Shown here one piece after another: positions 31,083 through 40,863 of a stretch of DNA of 51,290 bases (positions are counted from its first letter, which is position 1; every line of letters begins with the position of its first letter). Source of the stretch: Hyphomicrobiales bacterium (GTDB lineage Bacteria > Pseudomonadota > Alphaproteobacteria > Rhizobiales > Beijerinckiaceae); the NCBI GenBank assembly GCA_947455645.1, contig CANGPA010000008.1, positions 1 to 51,290 of the forward strand, given 5' to 3'. A program made the position numbers and the translations under genes. The notes beneath the pieces are model-generated. The model was not told the origin of the DNA, did no database searches, and saw only the letters and a list, made by a program, of their open reading frames with translations.

Positions 31083-31541
31083 ATGACAGAGCCAGCAAAG
31101 ACGGAACTCGGCACCGCCGATATTCTGCGGATCCTCGAATTATTGCCTCATCGTTATCCGTTTCTCTTGGTCGATAAGATCATCGAGATGAATGGAGATG
31201 AGTCATGCATCGGCATCAAGAATGTTACATTCAACGAGCCGCAATTTAACGGTCACTTTCCGGGGCGTCCTGTGATGCCGGGCGTGATGTTGATTGAGGG
31301 CATGGCCCAAACGGCCGGCGCTTTATGCGTGGCCTCGCGCGGCGATAAGGCGCCGCGTCTTGTTTATTTCATGACCATTGATAACGCGAAATTCAGAAAG
31401 CCGGTCGTCCCTGGTGACGTGGTGGAATATCATCTCACAAAAATGAAACAGCGCGTCAATATGTGGTGGTTTAAGGGCGAAGCAAAAGTCGACGGCAAAG
31501 TCGCGTGCGAAGCCGAAATCAGCGCCATGCTTGTGAGCTGA
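31083..31541 (+). CDS. fabZ: 3-hydroxyacyl-ACP dehydratase FabZ
   Basis: This 152-residue hotdog-fold enzyme dehydrates beta-hydroxyacyl-ACP in fatty acid elongation. Catalytic His58 (Asn-Gly-His-Phe-Pro-Gly) and Glu72 (Leu-Ile-Glu-Gly-Met-Ala-Gln) are in place. I chose the ATG at 31083, eight bases after GGGAG; longer in-frame starts overlap lpxD. It sits among lipid A genes, as its product competes with LpxA for 3-hydroxyacyl-ACP. Confidence 0.96.
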   Translation: MTEPAKTELGTADILRILELLPHRYPFLLVDKIIEMNGDESCIGIKNVTFNEPQFNGHFPGRPVMPGVMLIEGMAQTAGALCVASRGDKAPRLVYFMTIDNAKFRKPVVPGDVVEYHLTKMKQRVNMWWFKGEAKVDGKVACEAEISAMLVS

Positions 31542-31552
31542 GGATTTTGAGT

Positions 31553-32362
31553 ATGACTTTAGAAACCAAAATCCATCCGCTCGCTGTTGTTGAGCCCGGC
31601 GCTCAATTGGGCGTGGGTGTTACGGTCGGACCGTTTTGTACGATTGGCGCGCATGTTGAATTAGGCGATCATAGCGAAGTGGTAAGCCACGTTTCACTTG
31701 CTGGTCGCACGCGCATCGGCGGCAAAGCGCGCATTTTTCCCTTCGCCTCGATTGGTCATATTCCGCAAGATTTGAAATATCACGGCGAAGAGTCAACGCT
31801 TGAGATCGGCGATCACTGCATGATCCGTGAAGGCGTAACGATGAACCCCGGAACGGAGGGCGGCGGTATGGTGACGCGCGTTGGTCATCACTGCACCTTC
31901 CTCGCAAACGCCCATGTCGCGCATGATTGTGTGGTTGGTAATCACGTTATTTTTTCAAACAATGTGATGCTCGCTGGTCATTGTCAGGTCGGGGATTACG
32001 CTATTCTTGGCGGTGGTGCTGCGGTTCATCAATTCTGCCGCATTGGCGCACACGCTTTCATCGGCGGACTATCCGGCGTTGAGAATGATGTGATCCCTTA
32101 TGGGATTGCGCTCGGCAATCGCGCCCATCTTGCAGGCCTGAATATGGTCGGCTTGAAACGGCGCGGCTTTTCGCGTGAGGCCATTCAAGACATTCGTCGC
32201 GCCTATCGCCTCTTGTTTGCGGAAGAAGGCACGCTGCAAGAGCGCATCGAGGATGTCGCAAACGATTTCACCGATGATGCGATCGTGGTCGAGATTCTCG
32301 ATTTCCTTCGCTCTGTTGGCAACCGGTCCGTCTGCACACCGCGCGACTCCAAGGAGGGTTGA
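31553..32362 (+). CDS. lpxA: UDP-N-acetylglucosamine acyltransferase
   Basis: LpxA (269 residues) catalyses the first step of lipid A synthesis. It is a left-handed beta-helix with hexapeptide repeats from residue 6 on. The catalytic His is His124 in Asn-Ala-His-Val-Ala-His-Asp-Cys, and GLNMVGLKRRGFSREAI near residue 190-206 begins the C-terminal helical part. I chose the ATG at 31553, 11 bases after the fabZ stop. lpxI follows four bases after its own stop. Confidence 0.96.
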   Translation: MTLETKIHPLAVVEPGAQLGVGVTVGPFCTIGAHVELGDHSEVVSHVSLAGRTRIGGKARIFPFASIGHIPQDLKYHGEESTLEIGDHCMIREGVTMNPGTEGGGMVTRVGHHCTFLANAHVAHDCVVGNHVIFSNNVMLAGHCQVGDYAILGGGAAVHQFCRIGAHAFIGGLSGVENDVIPYGIALGNRAHLAGLNMVGLKRRGFSREAIQDIRRAYRLLFAEEGTLQERIEDVANDFTDDAIVVEILDFLRSVGNRSVCTPRDSKEG

Positions 32363-32366
32363 TCCA

Positions 32367-33221
32367 GTGTCCGGGACAACCGGCACGGGTATTGGCATTA
32401 TTGCAGGCAGTGGTGCGTTTCCTTTTGAAATAGCGCATGCTCTACAAAGAGCAGGCGAAACACCATTCATCATTGGTCTGCGCGGATTTATTTCACGCGA
32501 TGAAGCGTTGCATGATTTACCGCACGCTTTCATCGATATGCTTGATCCACAAAAAATCATTGCGACTTTGCGTGCCAATAAAGTCGGGCGCGTTATTCTT
32601 GCAGGTGGCGTGTCGCGTCCAGGCCCGTTGGCGCTTCTGTCGATCTACACTTTTTTCCGTCATCGTGAAGAATTGCGGCGCATCGTCAGTGGTGGCGATG
32701 ATCGCATCTTGCGTGGTGTCATTCGCTTGTTGGAAGAAAACGGATTTGCCGTCATCGGCGTTGATCAAGCCGCACCCGATCTGCTTGCCCCTCTTGGCTT
32801 GATTGCTTCGATATCTCTACCCGAACACGCTGCATCGGATATCGCATTGGGTCTCGCCTGTTTGCGTGACATGGGCCGTTATGATTTGGGGCAGGGCGTC
32901 GTGGTCGCAGAGGGACGCGTGCTGGCGATGGAAGGCCCCGAAGGAACCGACGCCATGCTCGAACGCGTGCGTTTGATGCAGAAAAATCGCCGTGTGATCT
33001 TGGACAATAAATGCGCCATTCTGGTGAAGGCACCAAAGCCCGCGCAAGACCGTCGCGTCGATCTTCCGGCGATTGGTCCGCGCACGATCAAATCAGCGAA
33101 AGACGCGGGTCTTTCGGGCATCGCTGTTGCGGCACATGAAGTGGTTCTGGTTGAACGCAAGCGTTTAATCCACGATGCGGATCAGGCATCGCTTTTCGTC
33201 ACGGGAGTGCAACACTCATGA
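32367..33221 (+). CDS. lpxI: UDP-2,3-diacylglucosamine pyrophosphatase LpxI
   Basis: LpxI (284 residues) makes lipid X from UDP-2,3-diacylglucosamine and replaces LpxH in Alphaproteobacteria. The N-terminal Ile-Gly-Ile-Ile-Ala-Gly-Ser-Gly segment and the C-terminal DUF1009 domain with Gly-Pro-Arg-Thr-Ile and a Glu/Asp-rich active region are visible. The start is GTG at 32367, supported by AAGGAGGG (32351-32358); upstream in-frame starts would overlap lpxA by nearly 200 bases. It overlaps lpxB by four bases. Confidence 0.93.
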   Translation: MSGTTGTGIGIIAGSGAFPFEIAHALQRAGETPFIIGLRGFISRDEALHDLPHAFIDMLDPQKIIATLRANKVGRVILAGGVSRPGPLALLSIYTFFRHREELRRIVSGGDDRILRGVIRLLEENGFAVIGVDQAAPDLLAPLGLIASISLPEHAASDIALGLACLRDMGRYDLGQGVVVAEGRVLAMEGPEGTDAMLERVRLMQKNRRVILDNKCAILVKAPKPAQDRRVDLPAIGPRTIKSAKDAGLSGIAVAAHEVVLVERKRLIHDADQASLFVTGVQHS

Positions 33222-34384
33222 CGGAAAAAATGCGTCGGCGTCGCATTGGTCTTGTCGTTGGCGAAGTGTCAGGCGATGCACTGGGCGCAAAACTAATTCC
33301 AGCGTTACGCGCACGCTTTCCGCATGATGATCTTGAATTCATCGGCACGGCGGGTCCGTCTTTGGAACAGCAAGGCATGGAGTCCTTATTTCCACTGTCC
33401 GAGATTGCCGTGATGGGCATTGTTCCGGTGATCAAAAAACTGCCATCGCTCTTGCGTCGTATTGGGCAAACAGCGGAAGCTTTGATTGCTTCGAAGCCCG
33501 AATGTTTGATCATCATTGACAGTCCTGATTTCACCCATCGCGTCGCGCAACGCGTGAGAGCGGCTCTGCCTGATATTCCCATCATTGATTATGTGAGCCC
33601 GTCCGTATGGGCATGGCGACCGGGTCGCGCAAAAAAAATGCGTGCCTATGTCGATCATGTTTTGGCGCTGTTGCCATTCGAGCCAGAGGCGCATCAACGG
33701 TTAGGCGGGCCGGCCTGCACCTATGTCGGCCATCCTTTGATTGAGCGGTTTGACGAGCTTCATCCCACAAAAGCCGATCAGCTGCGACGCGAAACAAAAC
33801 CGCCGCTTGTTCTTGTTCTACCCGGCAGTCGTCGTTCCGAGATCGCGCGATTGATGCCGATCTTTGGTGAAGCGCTCGCGCTCGTTCAAAACAAAGCGCA
33901 GCAGACTTTCGAATTCGTTTTGCCTGCGGTTGATCATCTCAGGCACGATATTGAAACCGCTATCAAAACATGGCCCATCAAGCCGCGTTTGGTCTTTGGT
34001 GAGGAAGAGAAATATCACGCTTTTCGGCAAGCGCATGCCGCGCTCGCCGCTTCAGGCACCGTGACATTGGAATTGGCTTTGGCTCATGTGCCGATGGCGG
34101 TGGGCTATCGTGTCGGCGCGCTTGAAGGACAAATCCGTCATTTTATTACTGTGTCATCGGTTGTCTTGGCCAATCTCGTCATAGGCGAGAATGTCGTTCC
34201 TGAACGCATTCAAGCAGCATGCAACGCCACGCAATTGGCGGATGATCTTTTGCCCTTGCTCAGCAACACGCCTGAGCGGCAGCGGCAATTACAGGGCTTT
34301 GATCGTTTAGATCATCTCATGGCGATTGAAGGCACAAGCCCGAGCATCAAAGCAGCCGGGATCATCGCGCGTTATATGTCCTAA
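33218..34384 (+). CDS. lpxB: Lipid-A-disaccharide synthase
   Basis: LpxB (388 residues) is a GT19 glycosyltransferase that joins lipid X and UDP-diacylglucosamine on the inner membrane. The N-terminal Gly-Glu-Val-Ser-Gly-Asp-Ala-Leu-Gly motif, DSPDFTHRVA near residue 105, the SPSVWAWRPGRAKKM stretch near residue 130 and LPGSRRSEI near residue 206 are all visible. The start overlaps lpxI by four bases (ATGA). It is the last gene of the lipid A unit and faces gltA. Confidence 0.95.
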   Translation: MTEKMRRRRIGLVVGEVSGDALGAKLIPALRARFPHDDLEFIGTAGPSLEQQGMESLFPLSEIAVMGIVPVIKKLPSLLRRIGQTAEALIASKPECLIIIDSPDFTHRVAQRVRAALPDIPIIDYVSPSVWAWRPGRAKKMRAYVDHVLALLPFEPEAHQRLGGPACTYVGHPLIERFDELHPTKADQLRRETKPPLVLVLPGSRRSEIARLMPIFGEALALVQNKAQQTFEFVLPAVDHLRHDIETAIKTWPIKPRLVFGEEEKYHAFRQAHAALAASGTVTLELALAHVPMAVGYRVGALEGQIRHFITVSSVVLANLVIGENVVPERIQAACNATQLADDLLPLLSNTPERQRQLQGFDRLDHLMAIEGTSPSIKAAGIIARYMS

Positions 34385-34392
34385 CAAAATTC

Positions 34393-34426
34393 AAAAAAAC
34401 AGGGCGCGCCTGTTAAGGACGCGCCC
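34393..34426 (-). terminator. Rho-independent terminator of gltA
   Basis: GGGCGCG (34402-34408) pairs with CGCGCCC (34420-34426). The A-run at 34393-34399 reads as seven U on the minus strand right after the stem, so this hairpin ends gltA. There is no T-tract for the + strand (lpxB). Confidence 0.8.
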
Positions 34427-34472
34427 CATAATCAAATCAAACACAGCGTTCAAATTTTACGCGGTAATAATC

Positions 34473-35759
34473 TCAGCGCATATTTGACGGCACATAATCA
34501 CGACGCGCATGCCCTGTATAAAGCTGGCGCGGGCGACCAATTTTCTGCGACGGATCTTCGATCATCTCTTTCCACTGCGCGATCCAACCCACCGTTCTGG
34601 CAAGCGCGAAGAGCGCGGTGAACATCGAGGTCGGAAAGCCCATCGCCTTCAGCGTGATGCCTGAATAGAAATCGATATTCGGATAAAGTTTCTTCTCAAT
34701 GAAATACTCGTCATGCAACGCGATGCGCTCGAGTTCCATCGCCACATCAAGCAACGGATCATCCTTGATGCCGAGTTCGGCGAGCACTTCATGCGTGGTC
34801 TTCTGCATGATCTTGGCGCGCGGATCATAGTTTTTGTAAACGCGATGACCAAAGCCCATCAGGCGGAACGGATCATTTTTGTCTTTGGCGCGCGCAATGT
34901 AATGCGGGATCTTGTCGACCGTGCCAATCTCCTGAAGCATTTTGAGCGCCGCTTCATTCGCGCCGCCATGGGCGGGGCCCCAAAGGCAAGCCACACCGGC
35001 GGCGATACACGCGAACGGATTGGCACCCGATGAACCAGCAAGACGCACCGTCGATGTTGACGCGTTTTGTTCATGGTCAGCATGGAGAATGAAAATACGA
35101 TCAAGCGCACGCGAGAGCACTTTGTTGACCTTGTACTCTTCGCAAGGCACCGCAAAACACATGCGCAGGAAGTTCGATGTGTAATCGAGATCATTCTGCG
35201 GATAAACGAAAGGCTGGCCGATGGAGTATTTATACGCCATCGCGGCAAGCGTCGGGAATTTCGCAATCATGCGCATCGAGGCAATCATGCGCTGGTTCTC
35301 ATCCGCAATATCAATCGAGTCGTGATAGAAGGCGGAGAGCGCGCCAACAGACGCCACCATCACCGACATCGGATGCGCGTCGCGGCGGAAGCCCTGGAAG
35401 AACCGCATCATCTGCTCATGCACCATCGTGTGGCGCGTCACGCGGTAGTTGAAATCATTGCGCTGAGCGGGGGTCGGCAATTCGCCATAGAGCAGCAAAT
35501 AGCAGGTCTCAAGAAAGTCGCCATGTTCGGCAAGCTGGTCGATCGGGTAGCCACGATACAGCAGCACGCCCTCGTCACCGTCGATATAGGTGATTTTCGA
35601 CTCACAGCTCGCGGTCGATGTAAAGCCTGGGTCATAGGTGAACATGCCGGTCTGGCTATAGAGCTTGGCAATGTCGACCACACTCGGCCCGATCGTGCCG
35701 TCTTTGACTGCTAGATCGAGGGCTTTATCGCCGACTTTAAGGGAAACGGGCGTGGACAT
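34473..35759 (-). CDS. gltA: Citrate synthase
   Basis: This 428-residue type II citrate synthase condenses oxaloacetate and acetyl-CoA at the entry of the TCA cycle. The active-site segments [20 protein letters not shown], Ala-His-Gly-Gly-Ala-Asn-Glu-Ala and [15 protein letters not shown] are all present, together with the N-terminal beta-domain of the NADH-sensitive Gram-negative type. I chose the ATG at 35759 (Met-Ser-Thr-Pro-Val) with GAGAGG seven bases before it; an upstream in-frame start lacks a site. It has its own promoter and terminator and looks monocistronic. Confidence 0.96.
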   Translation of the reverse strand: MSTPVSLKVGDKALDLAVKDGTIGPSVVDIAKLYSQTGMFTYDPGFTSTASCESKITYIDGDEGVLLYRGYPIDQLAEHGDFLETCYLLLYGELPTPAQRNDFNYRVTRHTMVHEQMMRFFQGFRRDAHPMSVMVASVGALSAFYHDSIDIADENQRMIASMRMIAKFPTLAAMAYKYSIGQPFVYPQNDLDYTSNFLRMCFAVPCEEYKVNKVLSRALDRIFILHADHEQNASTSTVRLAGSSGANPFACIAAGVACLWGPAHGGANEAALKMLQEIGTVDKIPHYIARAKDKNDPFRLMGFGHRVYKNYDPRAKIMQKTTHEVLAELGIKDDPLLDVAMELERIALHDEYFIEKKLYPNIDFYSGITLKAMGFPTSMFTALFALARTVGWIAQWKEMIEDPSQKIGRPRQLYTGHARRDYVPSNMR

Positions 35760-35874
35760 GGGCGACCTCTCTGGTCTGTGGTTCGGTATCGGACCGGGTT
35801 GAATATCAGGCGTCAGGGTTAACCCAGACAACCGCGCGCGACAATCACGCTAAAGGCTAATCTCGCACTGCAAC

Positions 35875-35903
35875 ATTGCATGGCAGTGACGATAAAAAGT
35901 CAA
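35875..35903 (-). promoter_or_regulatory. Possible gltA promoter
   Basis: On the minus strand TTGACT (35903-35898) and TGCAAT (35880-35875) are 17 bases apart, about 115 bases ahead of the gltA start. The -35 box is good and the -10 is weak. Confidence 0.35.
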
Positions 35904-35918
35904 TTTGGATTGATCGCA

Positions 35919-37364
35919 TTAAACCTTTTTCGCCGTCACATCTTCAAGCCGTGCAAGGCATTCGTCGCGGCCGACCACCACCATCACGTCGAACAGAGGC
36001 GGGGAGGTCGCCCGTCCCGTCAAGGCCGCGCGCAACGGTTGCGCCGCTTGCCCGAGCTTGATGGCGGCCTCTTCCGCAAAGCCCCGCACCGCGGCTTCGG
36101 TCGAGGCGGCGGTCCATTCGGAAAGACTTGCGAGTTTGGGCAACAAAGCGGCGATCCGCTCGCGCCCCCCGTCGGCCAAAAGCGCTTCCGCCTTGGGCTC
36201 GAAATTCAAGGGACGCTGAGCATAGAGAAAATATGCTGAATCAACAAGTTCCAGTAAAGTCTTCGCGCGTTCTTTTAACCCCGCCATCGCGCTTGTGAGC
36301 TTGGCGCGGAGCGTCTCGTCAAAGCGAGCGGGCCAGCCGCGTCCGGGCCCGACATCCGGCAGGATCGTTTCGATGGCGGCCAGTAAATCGGCATCGGAAC
36401 TCGCGCGCATATAATGCCCGTTGATATGTTCCAGCTTGGCGAAATCAAACCGCGCGGGTGAACGGCCAATGGTTTCAAGCCCGAAGACCGAAATCATCTC
36501 GTCGGTCGAAAAGAATTCCTGATCGCCATGGCTCCAGCCGAGCCGCACGAGATAATTACGCATCGCGGCGGGGAGATAGCCCATCGCGCGATAGGCATCG
36601 ACGCCGAGCGCGCCATGGCGTTTCGAGAGTTTCGATCCGTCAGGCCCGTGAATAAGCGGGATATGCGCCATCACAGGCACGTCCCACCCTGCGGCCTGAT
36701 AGATTTGGGTTTGTCGCGCGGCATTGGTCAGATGATCATCGCCCCGGATGATGTGGGTCACGCCCATATCATGATCGTCGACCACGACCGCAAGCATATA
36801 AGTCGGGTTGCCGTCCGAGCGGAGCAACACGAGATCATCGAGATCTTTGTTCTGCCATGTCACCACGCCCTGAACCTGATCATTCACCACCGTCTCGCCG
36901 GTCTGTGGCGCTTTCAGGCGGATCACGGGCTTGCGGCCCTCGGCAATCGCTTGGGCTTCGGCCTCTGTGCCATTCAACTCACGCCAGCGTCCGTCATAGC
37001 GCATGGGCCTGCCTTCGGCACGGGCAAGCTCGCGCATCGCTTCAAGCTCGTCCTGGCTCGCATAGCATTTATAGGCATTGCCTTTTGCCAAAAGCTCTTC
37101 GGCCACCGCTCGATGCCGCGCCGCGCGCGAAAATTGATAGACGACATCATCATCCCAGGTGATGCCGAGCCATTTCAATCCGTCCAGAATGGCTTCAATC
37201 GCGGCGTCTGTTGACCGTTCGCGATCCGTATCCTCGATCCTGAGCAGCATTTTTCCGCCATGGCGCTTGGCATAGAGCCAGTTAAACAGCGCCGTGCGTC
37301 CGCCCCCAATGTGAAGAAAACCAGTGGGGGAAGGCGCAAAACGGGTCACAACGGGACGGGTCAT
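35919..37364 (-). CDS. gltX: Glutamyl-tRNA synthetase
   Basis: This 481-residue class I synthetase charges tRNA-Glu (and in many Alphaproteobacteria also tRNA-Gln for later amidation). The HIGH-type motif is His-Ile-Gly-Gly in [19 protein letters not shown], and the KMSKS-type motif is Lys-Leu-Ser-Lys-Arg near residue 248. The C-terminal anticodon-binding region is complete. I chose the ATG at 37364 (Met-Thr-Arg-Pro-Val-Val-Thr) with AGGA seven bases upstream. It is divergent from comEC and lies upstream of gltA with 159 bases between. Confidence 0.95.
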   Translation of the reverse strand: MTRPVVTRFAPSPTGFLHIGGGRTALFNWLYAKRHGGKMLLRIEDTDRERSTDAAIEAILDGLKWLGITWDDDVVYQFSRAARHRAVAEELLAKGNAYKCYASQDELEAMRELARAEGRPMRYDGRWRELNGTEAEAQAIAEGRKPVIRLKAPQTGETVVNDQVQGVVTWQNKDLDDLVLLRSDGNPTYMLAVVVDDHDMGVTHIIRGDDHLTNAARQTQIYQAAGWDVPVMAHIPLIHGPDGSKLSKRHGALGVDAYRAMGYLPAAMRNYLVRLGWSHGDQEFFSTDEMISVFGLETIGRSPARFDFAKLEHINGHYMRASSDADLLAAIETILPDVGPGRGWPARFDETLRAKLTSAMAGLKERAKTLLELVDSAYFLYAQRPLNFEPKAEALLADGGRERIAALLPKLASLSEWTAASTEAAVRGFAEEAAIKLGQAAQPLRAALTGRATSPPLFDVMVVVGRDECLARLEDVTAKKV

Positions 37365-37493
37365 CTGAAATCCTGCACGAAGGGCGTGTGGCGGAGAAAA
37401 CTGCAACTTGGCGATGGTTCCGCCGCAGCGTGCGTCCTGTAGCATCCTTCCGAGCGAAGGTTAAGGCGGCAGGGGCTGCGGGAGCCCGAATTC

Positions 37494-39842
37494 ATGACGG
37501 AATTTCCGCATAAACGGCGTGACGGACGCACCGCAGTGCTGACACTGCGGGGGTGGTCGCGCAGCTATGGCGCGGCGTCGTTTCGCTTAGGCCTCTCTGA
37601 TCTCTCAAATTATGCCGCAGGATTGGTGGTGCGCGAGAGCGACGCGCGGCGGCCTTTTCTGTTTTTGGCACCGTCAGTCATGCTCGGCGTCTTGCTCTAT
37701 TTTATCGCCGATGAGGAACCGACGCTTTGGGCTCCGGTCTTGGCGCTTCTTCCCGTTTCTGCGATCATCGCCTATGGGCGCACGCGGCCTGGACGCGCCC
37801 TTTTATTTGCCGGCCTTTCCCTTGCGGCAGTCTTTGGCGGTTTCGCCGCGGCAAGCCTCAGAACGCAAGCGGTCGATGCCCCCATTCTGTTAAACACCGT
37901 GATCGGACCGGTTGAGGGCATTGTCGCGTCGATCGACCAGCGCATCGATGATGCAAGGCTTCTCATTAAGCCCGAACGCATCACGCGGCTTGACGGGCCG
38001 ACACCAGCGCTTTTGCGTGTGACCTTGGCGGGGCGAGCCTCCTTCGAAGCCGGCGCGCGCATCCGTGCCACCGCGCGGCTCTTGCCACCACCGGGGCCTG
38101 TGCGTCCGGGCGGTTATGATTTTGCGCGCGACGCCTATTTCGCACGCGTCGGTGCGGTCGGCTCGCTTTTGGGATCCGTGAGCGTTTTATCGCCGCGCGA
38201 GACGGTCTCGTGGCGCTTTGATCAGGCCGCCGCAATCGACCGGATGCGCAATGCATTGGCGCTTCGCATTGCGACATCGATTGGCGGACAGGCGGGTGCG
38301 GTCGCGGCCGCGCTGATCACAGGCAAGCGCGGTTTTATTTCAGACGAGACCAATGAGGATTTGCGCGCCGCGGGCATTTATCACGTCGTGTCGATTTCGG
38401 GCCTTCATATGGTGCTGGCGGCCGGCATAGTGTTTTTCATGGTGCGCTTGGGCCTTTCGCTTATTCCCGGTGTCGCTTTGCGCTATCCGGTCAAGCAGAT
38501 CGCGGCCGCAAGCGCGATGATCGCCGCGATTGCATATGATATTTTTGCGGGATCGGAAGTTGCAACCGAACGCTCGCTTTTGATGACTTTGGCGCTCTTT
38601 GGTGCGGTGCTGATCGGGCGCCCCGCGCTTTCGATGCGCAATCTTGTGATTGCCGCTTTGATCATTTTGGCGGTCGAACCGGAGAGCCTTTTGGGCCCGA
38701 GTTTTCAAATGTCATTCGCAGCTGTTGCGGCTTTGATTGCGGCCTTTGAGCGCCTGCCAGCCGATCCCGCGCGTGTGCCTAAGGTGCTCACGCCCTCGAC
38801 ACCAACACAGATGAAACCACAACCCGGTCTCATCGCACGCCTGTTCATGGCGCTCTTTCGACATGCGCGACTTGTGGTGCTCACAACGCTGCTTGCGGAA
38901 GCGGCCACCGCGCCCTTTGCGGCCTATCATTTCCAGCGCTTTCAGCCCTTGGGTCTCATCGGCAATATGGTCACCATACCGCTCGTTGAAGTGATCGCGA
39001 TGCCTGTGGGATTTTTGGGATTTCTGGCGCTGCCCTTTGGGCTTGATGCACCTTTATGGCGCTTCATGGGAGTCAGTGTGAGCCTGATGCTCCACCTGTC
39101 CCATTTCGTATCGACTTTGCCGGTTTCAACACAGGTTCTTCCAGCGATTTCGCCAACAGCACTGATCATTTTGAGCATCGGCGTGATGTGGATTGTCCTA
39201 TGGTCAACCGTGCTGCGGTGGCTGGGTCTTGTGCCGCTCGCTCTTGGCGCCGTTCTCGCTTTTACCGGCGTTCATCCCGATATTTATGTCGCACGGGATG
39301 GTGCATCGCTGGCGGCGCGTGGACCGGACGGAACATTACAAGCGATGGGGCGGGGCTTGAATTCGTTTACGCTCGCACAATGGCTTGCGGCGGATGGGGA
39401 TCGCCGCGCCGCTGATGATCCTCAATTAAAAGCAAATACGCTCTGTAACTCAACTGGTTGTATTGCTAAATTAAAGCAAAATGACAATATAATTTTAGGT
39501 CTCGCCCCCGATGATCTCGAAGAGGATTGCCGCCTCGCCGCCATCATCGTCACACCCTATGAGGCGCCACAAACCTGCCGCGCACAGAAACAGGCGCTCG
39601 TGATTGACCGTCCAACGGTCGACGCCTATGGCGCCATCGCCATTTACCGCACAGGCTCCGCCTTCACGATCGCGGGTGCACGCGACCCCGCGCGCAACCG
39701 GCCATGGGCACCACGACCCAAAGAGATCCGTGACCCGTTTGCCAACACGGCAAACAACGCGGCAAACAATACGGCCTCGTCTGTAAACCCACCATCTGCC
39801 GTCGCGCCCGATCCCGAACGCGATCCGATTATGCCACGCTAG
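37494..39842 (+). CDS. comEC: ComEC/Rec2 family DNA uptake channel protein
   Basis: This 782-residue membrane protein of the ComEC/Rec2 family is predicted to move single-stranded DNA across the inner membrane. An N-terminal DUF4131-like domain (about residues 55-220) is followed by the competence domain, with about ten membrane segments and VVSISGLHMVLAAG near residue 300. The C-terminal ~190 residues occupy the place of the metallo-beta-lactamase domain but show no HxHxDH motif, so nuclease activity is unlikely. An AT-rich patch at about 39420-39505 with rare-looking codons (TTA, ATA, AAT) stands out. Transformation is not implied: many non-competent species keep this gene. Confidence 0.88.
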   Translation: MTEFPHKRRDGRTAVLTLRGWSRSYGAASFRLGLSDLSNYAAGLVVRESDARRPFLFLAPSVMLGVLLYFIADEEPTLWAPVLALLPVSAIIAYGRTRPGRALLFAGLSLAAVFGGFAAASLRTQAVDAPILLNTVIGPVEGIVASIDQRIDDARLLIKPERITRLDGPTPALLRVTLAGRASFEAGARIRATARLLPPPGPVRPGGYDFARDAYFARVGAVGSLLGSVSVLSPRETVSWRFDQAAAIDRMRNALALRIATSIGGQAGAVAAALITGKRGFISDETNEDLRAAGIYHVVSISGLHMVLAAGIVFFMVRLGLSLIPGVALRYPVKQIAAASAMIAAIAYDIFAGSEVATERSLLMTLALFGAVLIGRPALSMRNLVIAALIILAVEPESLLGPSFQMSFAAVAALIAAFERLPADPARVPKVLTPSTPTQMKPQPGLIARLFMALFRHARLVVLTTLLAEAATAPFAAYHFQRFQPLGLIGNMVTIPLVEVIAMPVGFLGFLALPFGLDAPLWRFMGVSVSLMLHLSHFVSTLPVSTQVLPAISPTALIILSIGVMWIVLWSTVLRWLGLVPLALGAVLAFTGVHPDIYVARDGASLAARGPDGTLQAMGRGLNSFTLAQWLAADGDRRAADDPQLKANTLCNSTGCIAKLKQNDNIILGLAPDDLEEDCRLAAIIVTPYEAPQTCRAQKQALVIDRPTVDAYGAIAIYRTGSAFTIAGARDPARNRPWAPRPKEIRDPFANTANNAANNTASSVNPPSAVAPDPERDPIMPR

Positions 39843-39897
39843 CGCGCTGTTTGTCCGGATGGAGTCGTCCAAACGAAAAGAAATCGCGCAAATTCAT

Positions 39898-39955
39898 AAA
39901 GTTGAAACATGTTCTTATCGCTAAAACCGTTCAACTTTCGCGGAACATGCTCTAA
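39898..39955. repeat. Palindromic intergenic repeat, crossing inverted repeats
   Basis: AAAGTTGAA (39898-39906) pairs with TTCAACTTT (39930-39938), and CATGTTC (39908-39914) pairs with GAACATG (39943-39949). The two pairs cross, so both can form together only as a pseudoknot-like fold. On the minus strand it starts with TAGAGCATGTTCCGCGAAAG and continues towards AAGAACATG, a pattern like the GAGCATG...AAAAG...CATGCTC palindromes scattered between genes in many Hyphomicrobiales. The rest of the 200-base gap between comEC and lexA shows only a weak hairpin. Confidence 0.6.
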
Positions 39956-40042
39956 CGCAAGGCACTTCGGTTGTAATTTTTATATCGCCTTTTGCGGCGA
40001 AGTTTAATTCATCACCTCAACGCAAAAGGCTTTGGAGCGCAC

Positions 40043-40738
40043 TCAATAACGACGCATCAAACTCACGAGCTTACCTTGAATGCGCACGCGATCAGGGCCA
40101 AGCACACGCGTCTCATAAGCGGGGTTCGCCGCTTCAAGCGCAATGGAAGACCCGCGCCGCCGCAAACGCTTCAAGGTGGCTTCTTCATCGTCGATCAGCG
40201 CCACGATAATATCGCCCGTATCGGCTGAATCCTGCCGCTTGATGATGACGGTGTCGCCATCCTGAATGCCGGCTTCGATCATCGAGTCACCGCGCACTTC
40301 CAGCGCGTAATGATCGCCTGAGCCCAACATATCCGGCGGCATGCCAATCGTGTGCGAGCGTGATTGAATGGCTTCAATCGGCGTGCCCGCCGCAATGCGG
40401 CCCATAACGGGAATAGAGACATAAGGCGGCGCATCATTGGCAGGCGAGGGCCGGACACGGCCCAAATCGCCCTCGATCACGCTCGGGTTGAATTTGCCAC
40501 GCGGGGCATGGTTTGGCACCGCCTGTTCCGGCAATTTGATGACTTCGATGGCGCGCGCGCGATTGGCAAGGCGGCGAATAAACCCGCGCTCTTCCAGCGC
40601 CGTGATCAGGCGGTGAATGCCCGACTTTGATTTGAGATCAAGCGCCTCTTTCATTTCGTCGAAAGACGGCGGAACGCCTTCGGCAGCAAGCCGGTCCTGA
40701 ATATAGCGCAGAAGCTCAATCTGTTTACGGGTCAACAT
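40043..40738 (-). CDS. lexA: LexA repressor
   Basis: LexA (231 residues) is the SOS repressor, inactivated by RecA-stimulated self-cleavage. The N-terminal winged helix begins [13 protein letters not shown] and has the recognition segment around Lys-Ser-Lys-Ser-Gly-Ile-His-Arg-Leu. The cleavage bond is Ala117-Gly118, with catalytic Ser152 (Gly-Asp-Ser-Met) and Lys190. I chose the ATG at 40738, which matches the family N-terminus; an ATG at 40750 is less likely. A GAAC-N7-GAAC box lies about 105 bases upstream, so autoregulation is expected. The same box type precedes the small ORF and dnaE in this window. Confidence 0.96.
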   Translation of the reverse strand: MLTRKQIELLRYIQDRLAAEGVPPSFDEMKEALDLKSKSGIHRLITALEERGFIRRLANRARAIEVIKLPEQAVPNHAPRGKFNPSVIEGDLGRVRPSPANDAPPYVSIPVMGRIAAGTPIEAIQSRSHTIGMPPDMLGSGDHYALEVRGDSMIEAGIQDGDTVIIKRQDSADTGDIIVALIDDEEATLKRLRRRGSSIALEAANPAYETRVLGPDRVRIQGKLVSLMRRY

Positions 40739-40835
40739 GGGGCAGGGCACTCCGAAATGATCAAGAACCGCCGAACACTCTTCGAATCGGCTTCATCCCC
40801 ACTCTTGCCGAAAAGCGGAAACAAAAGATGAACAA

Positions 40836-40863
40836 GGCTAACTGTTCTACTTCTGTTCCGCAA
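40836..40863 (-). promoter_or_regulatory. lexA promoter with LexA (SOS) box
   Basis: On the minus strand GAACAGAAGTAGAAC (40858-40844) is an exact GAAC-N7-GAAC LexA site. It lies between a -35-like TTGCGG (40863-40858) and a weak -10-like TTAGCC (40841-40836). A second, imperfect direct repeat, GTTC-N7-GTTT, is at about 40832-40818. This fits negative autoregulation of lexA. Confidence 0.75.

Noticed and set aside
35067-35714. 215-codon + strand frame antisense to gltA
   Set aside because: Charge-rich shadow of citrate synthase, which is certain on the minus strand.
37365-37493. Possible regulatory hairpins between gltX and comEC (CCTTC/GAAGG and GGGCT/GAGCCC)
   Set aside because: Short stems with no T-tract and no promoter-like partner; likely chance in a GC-rich leader.
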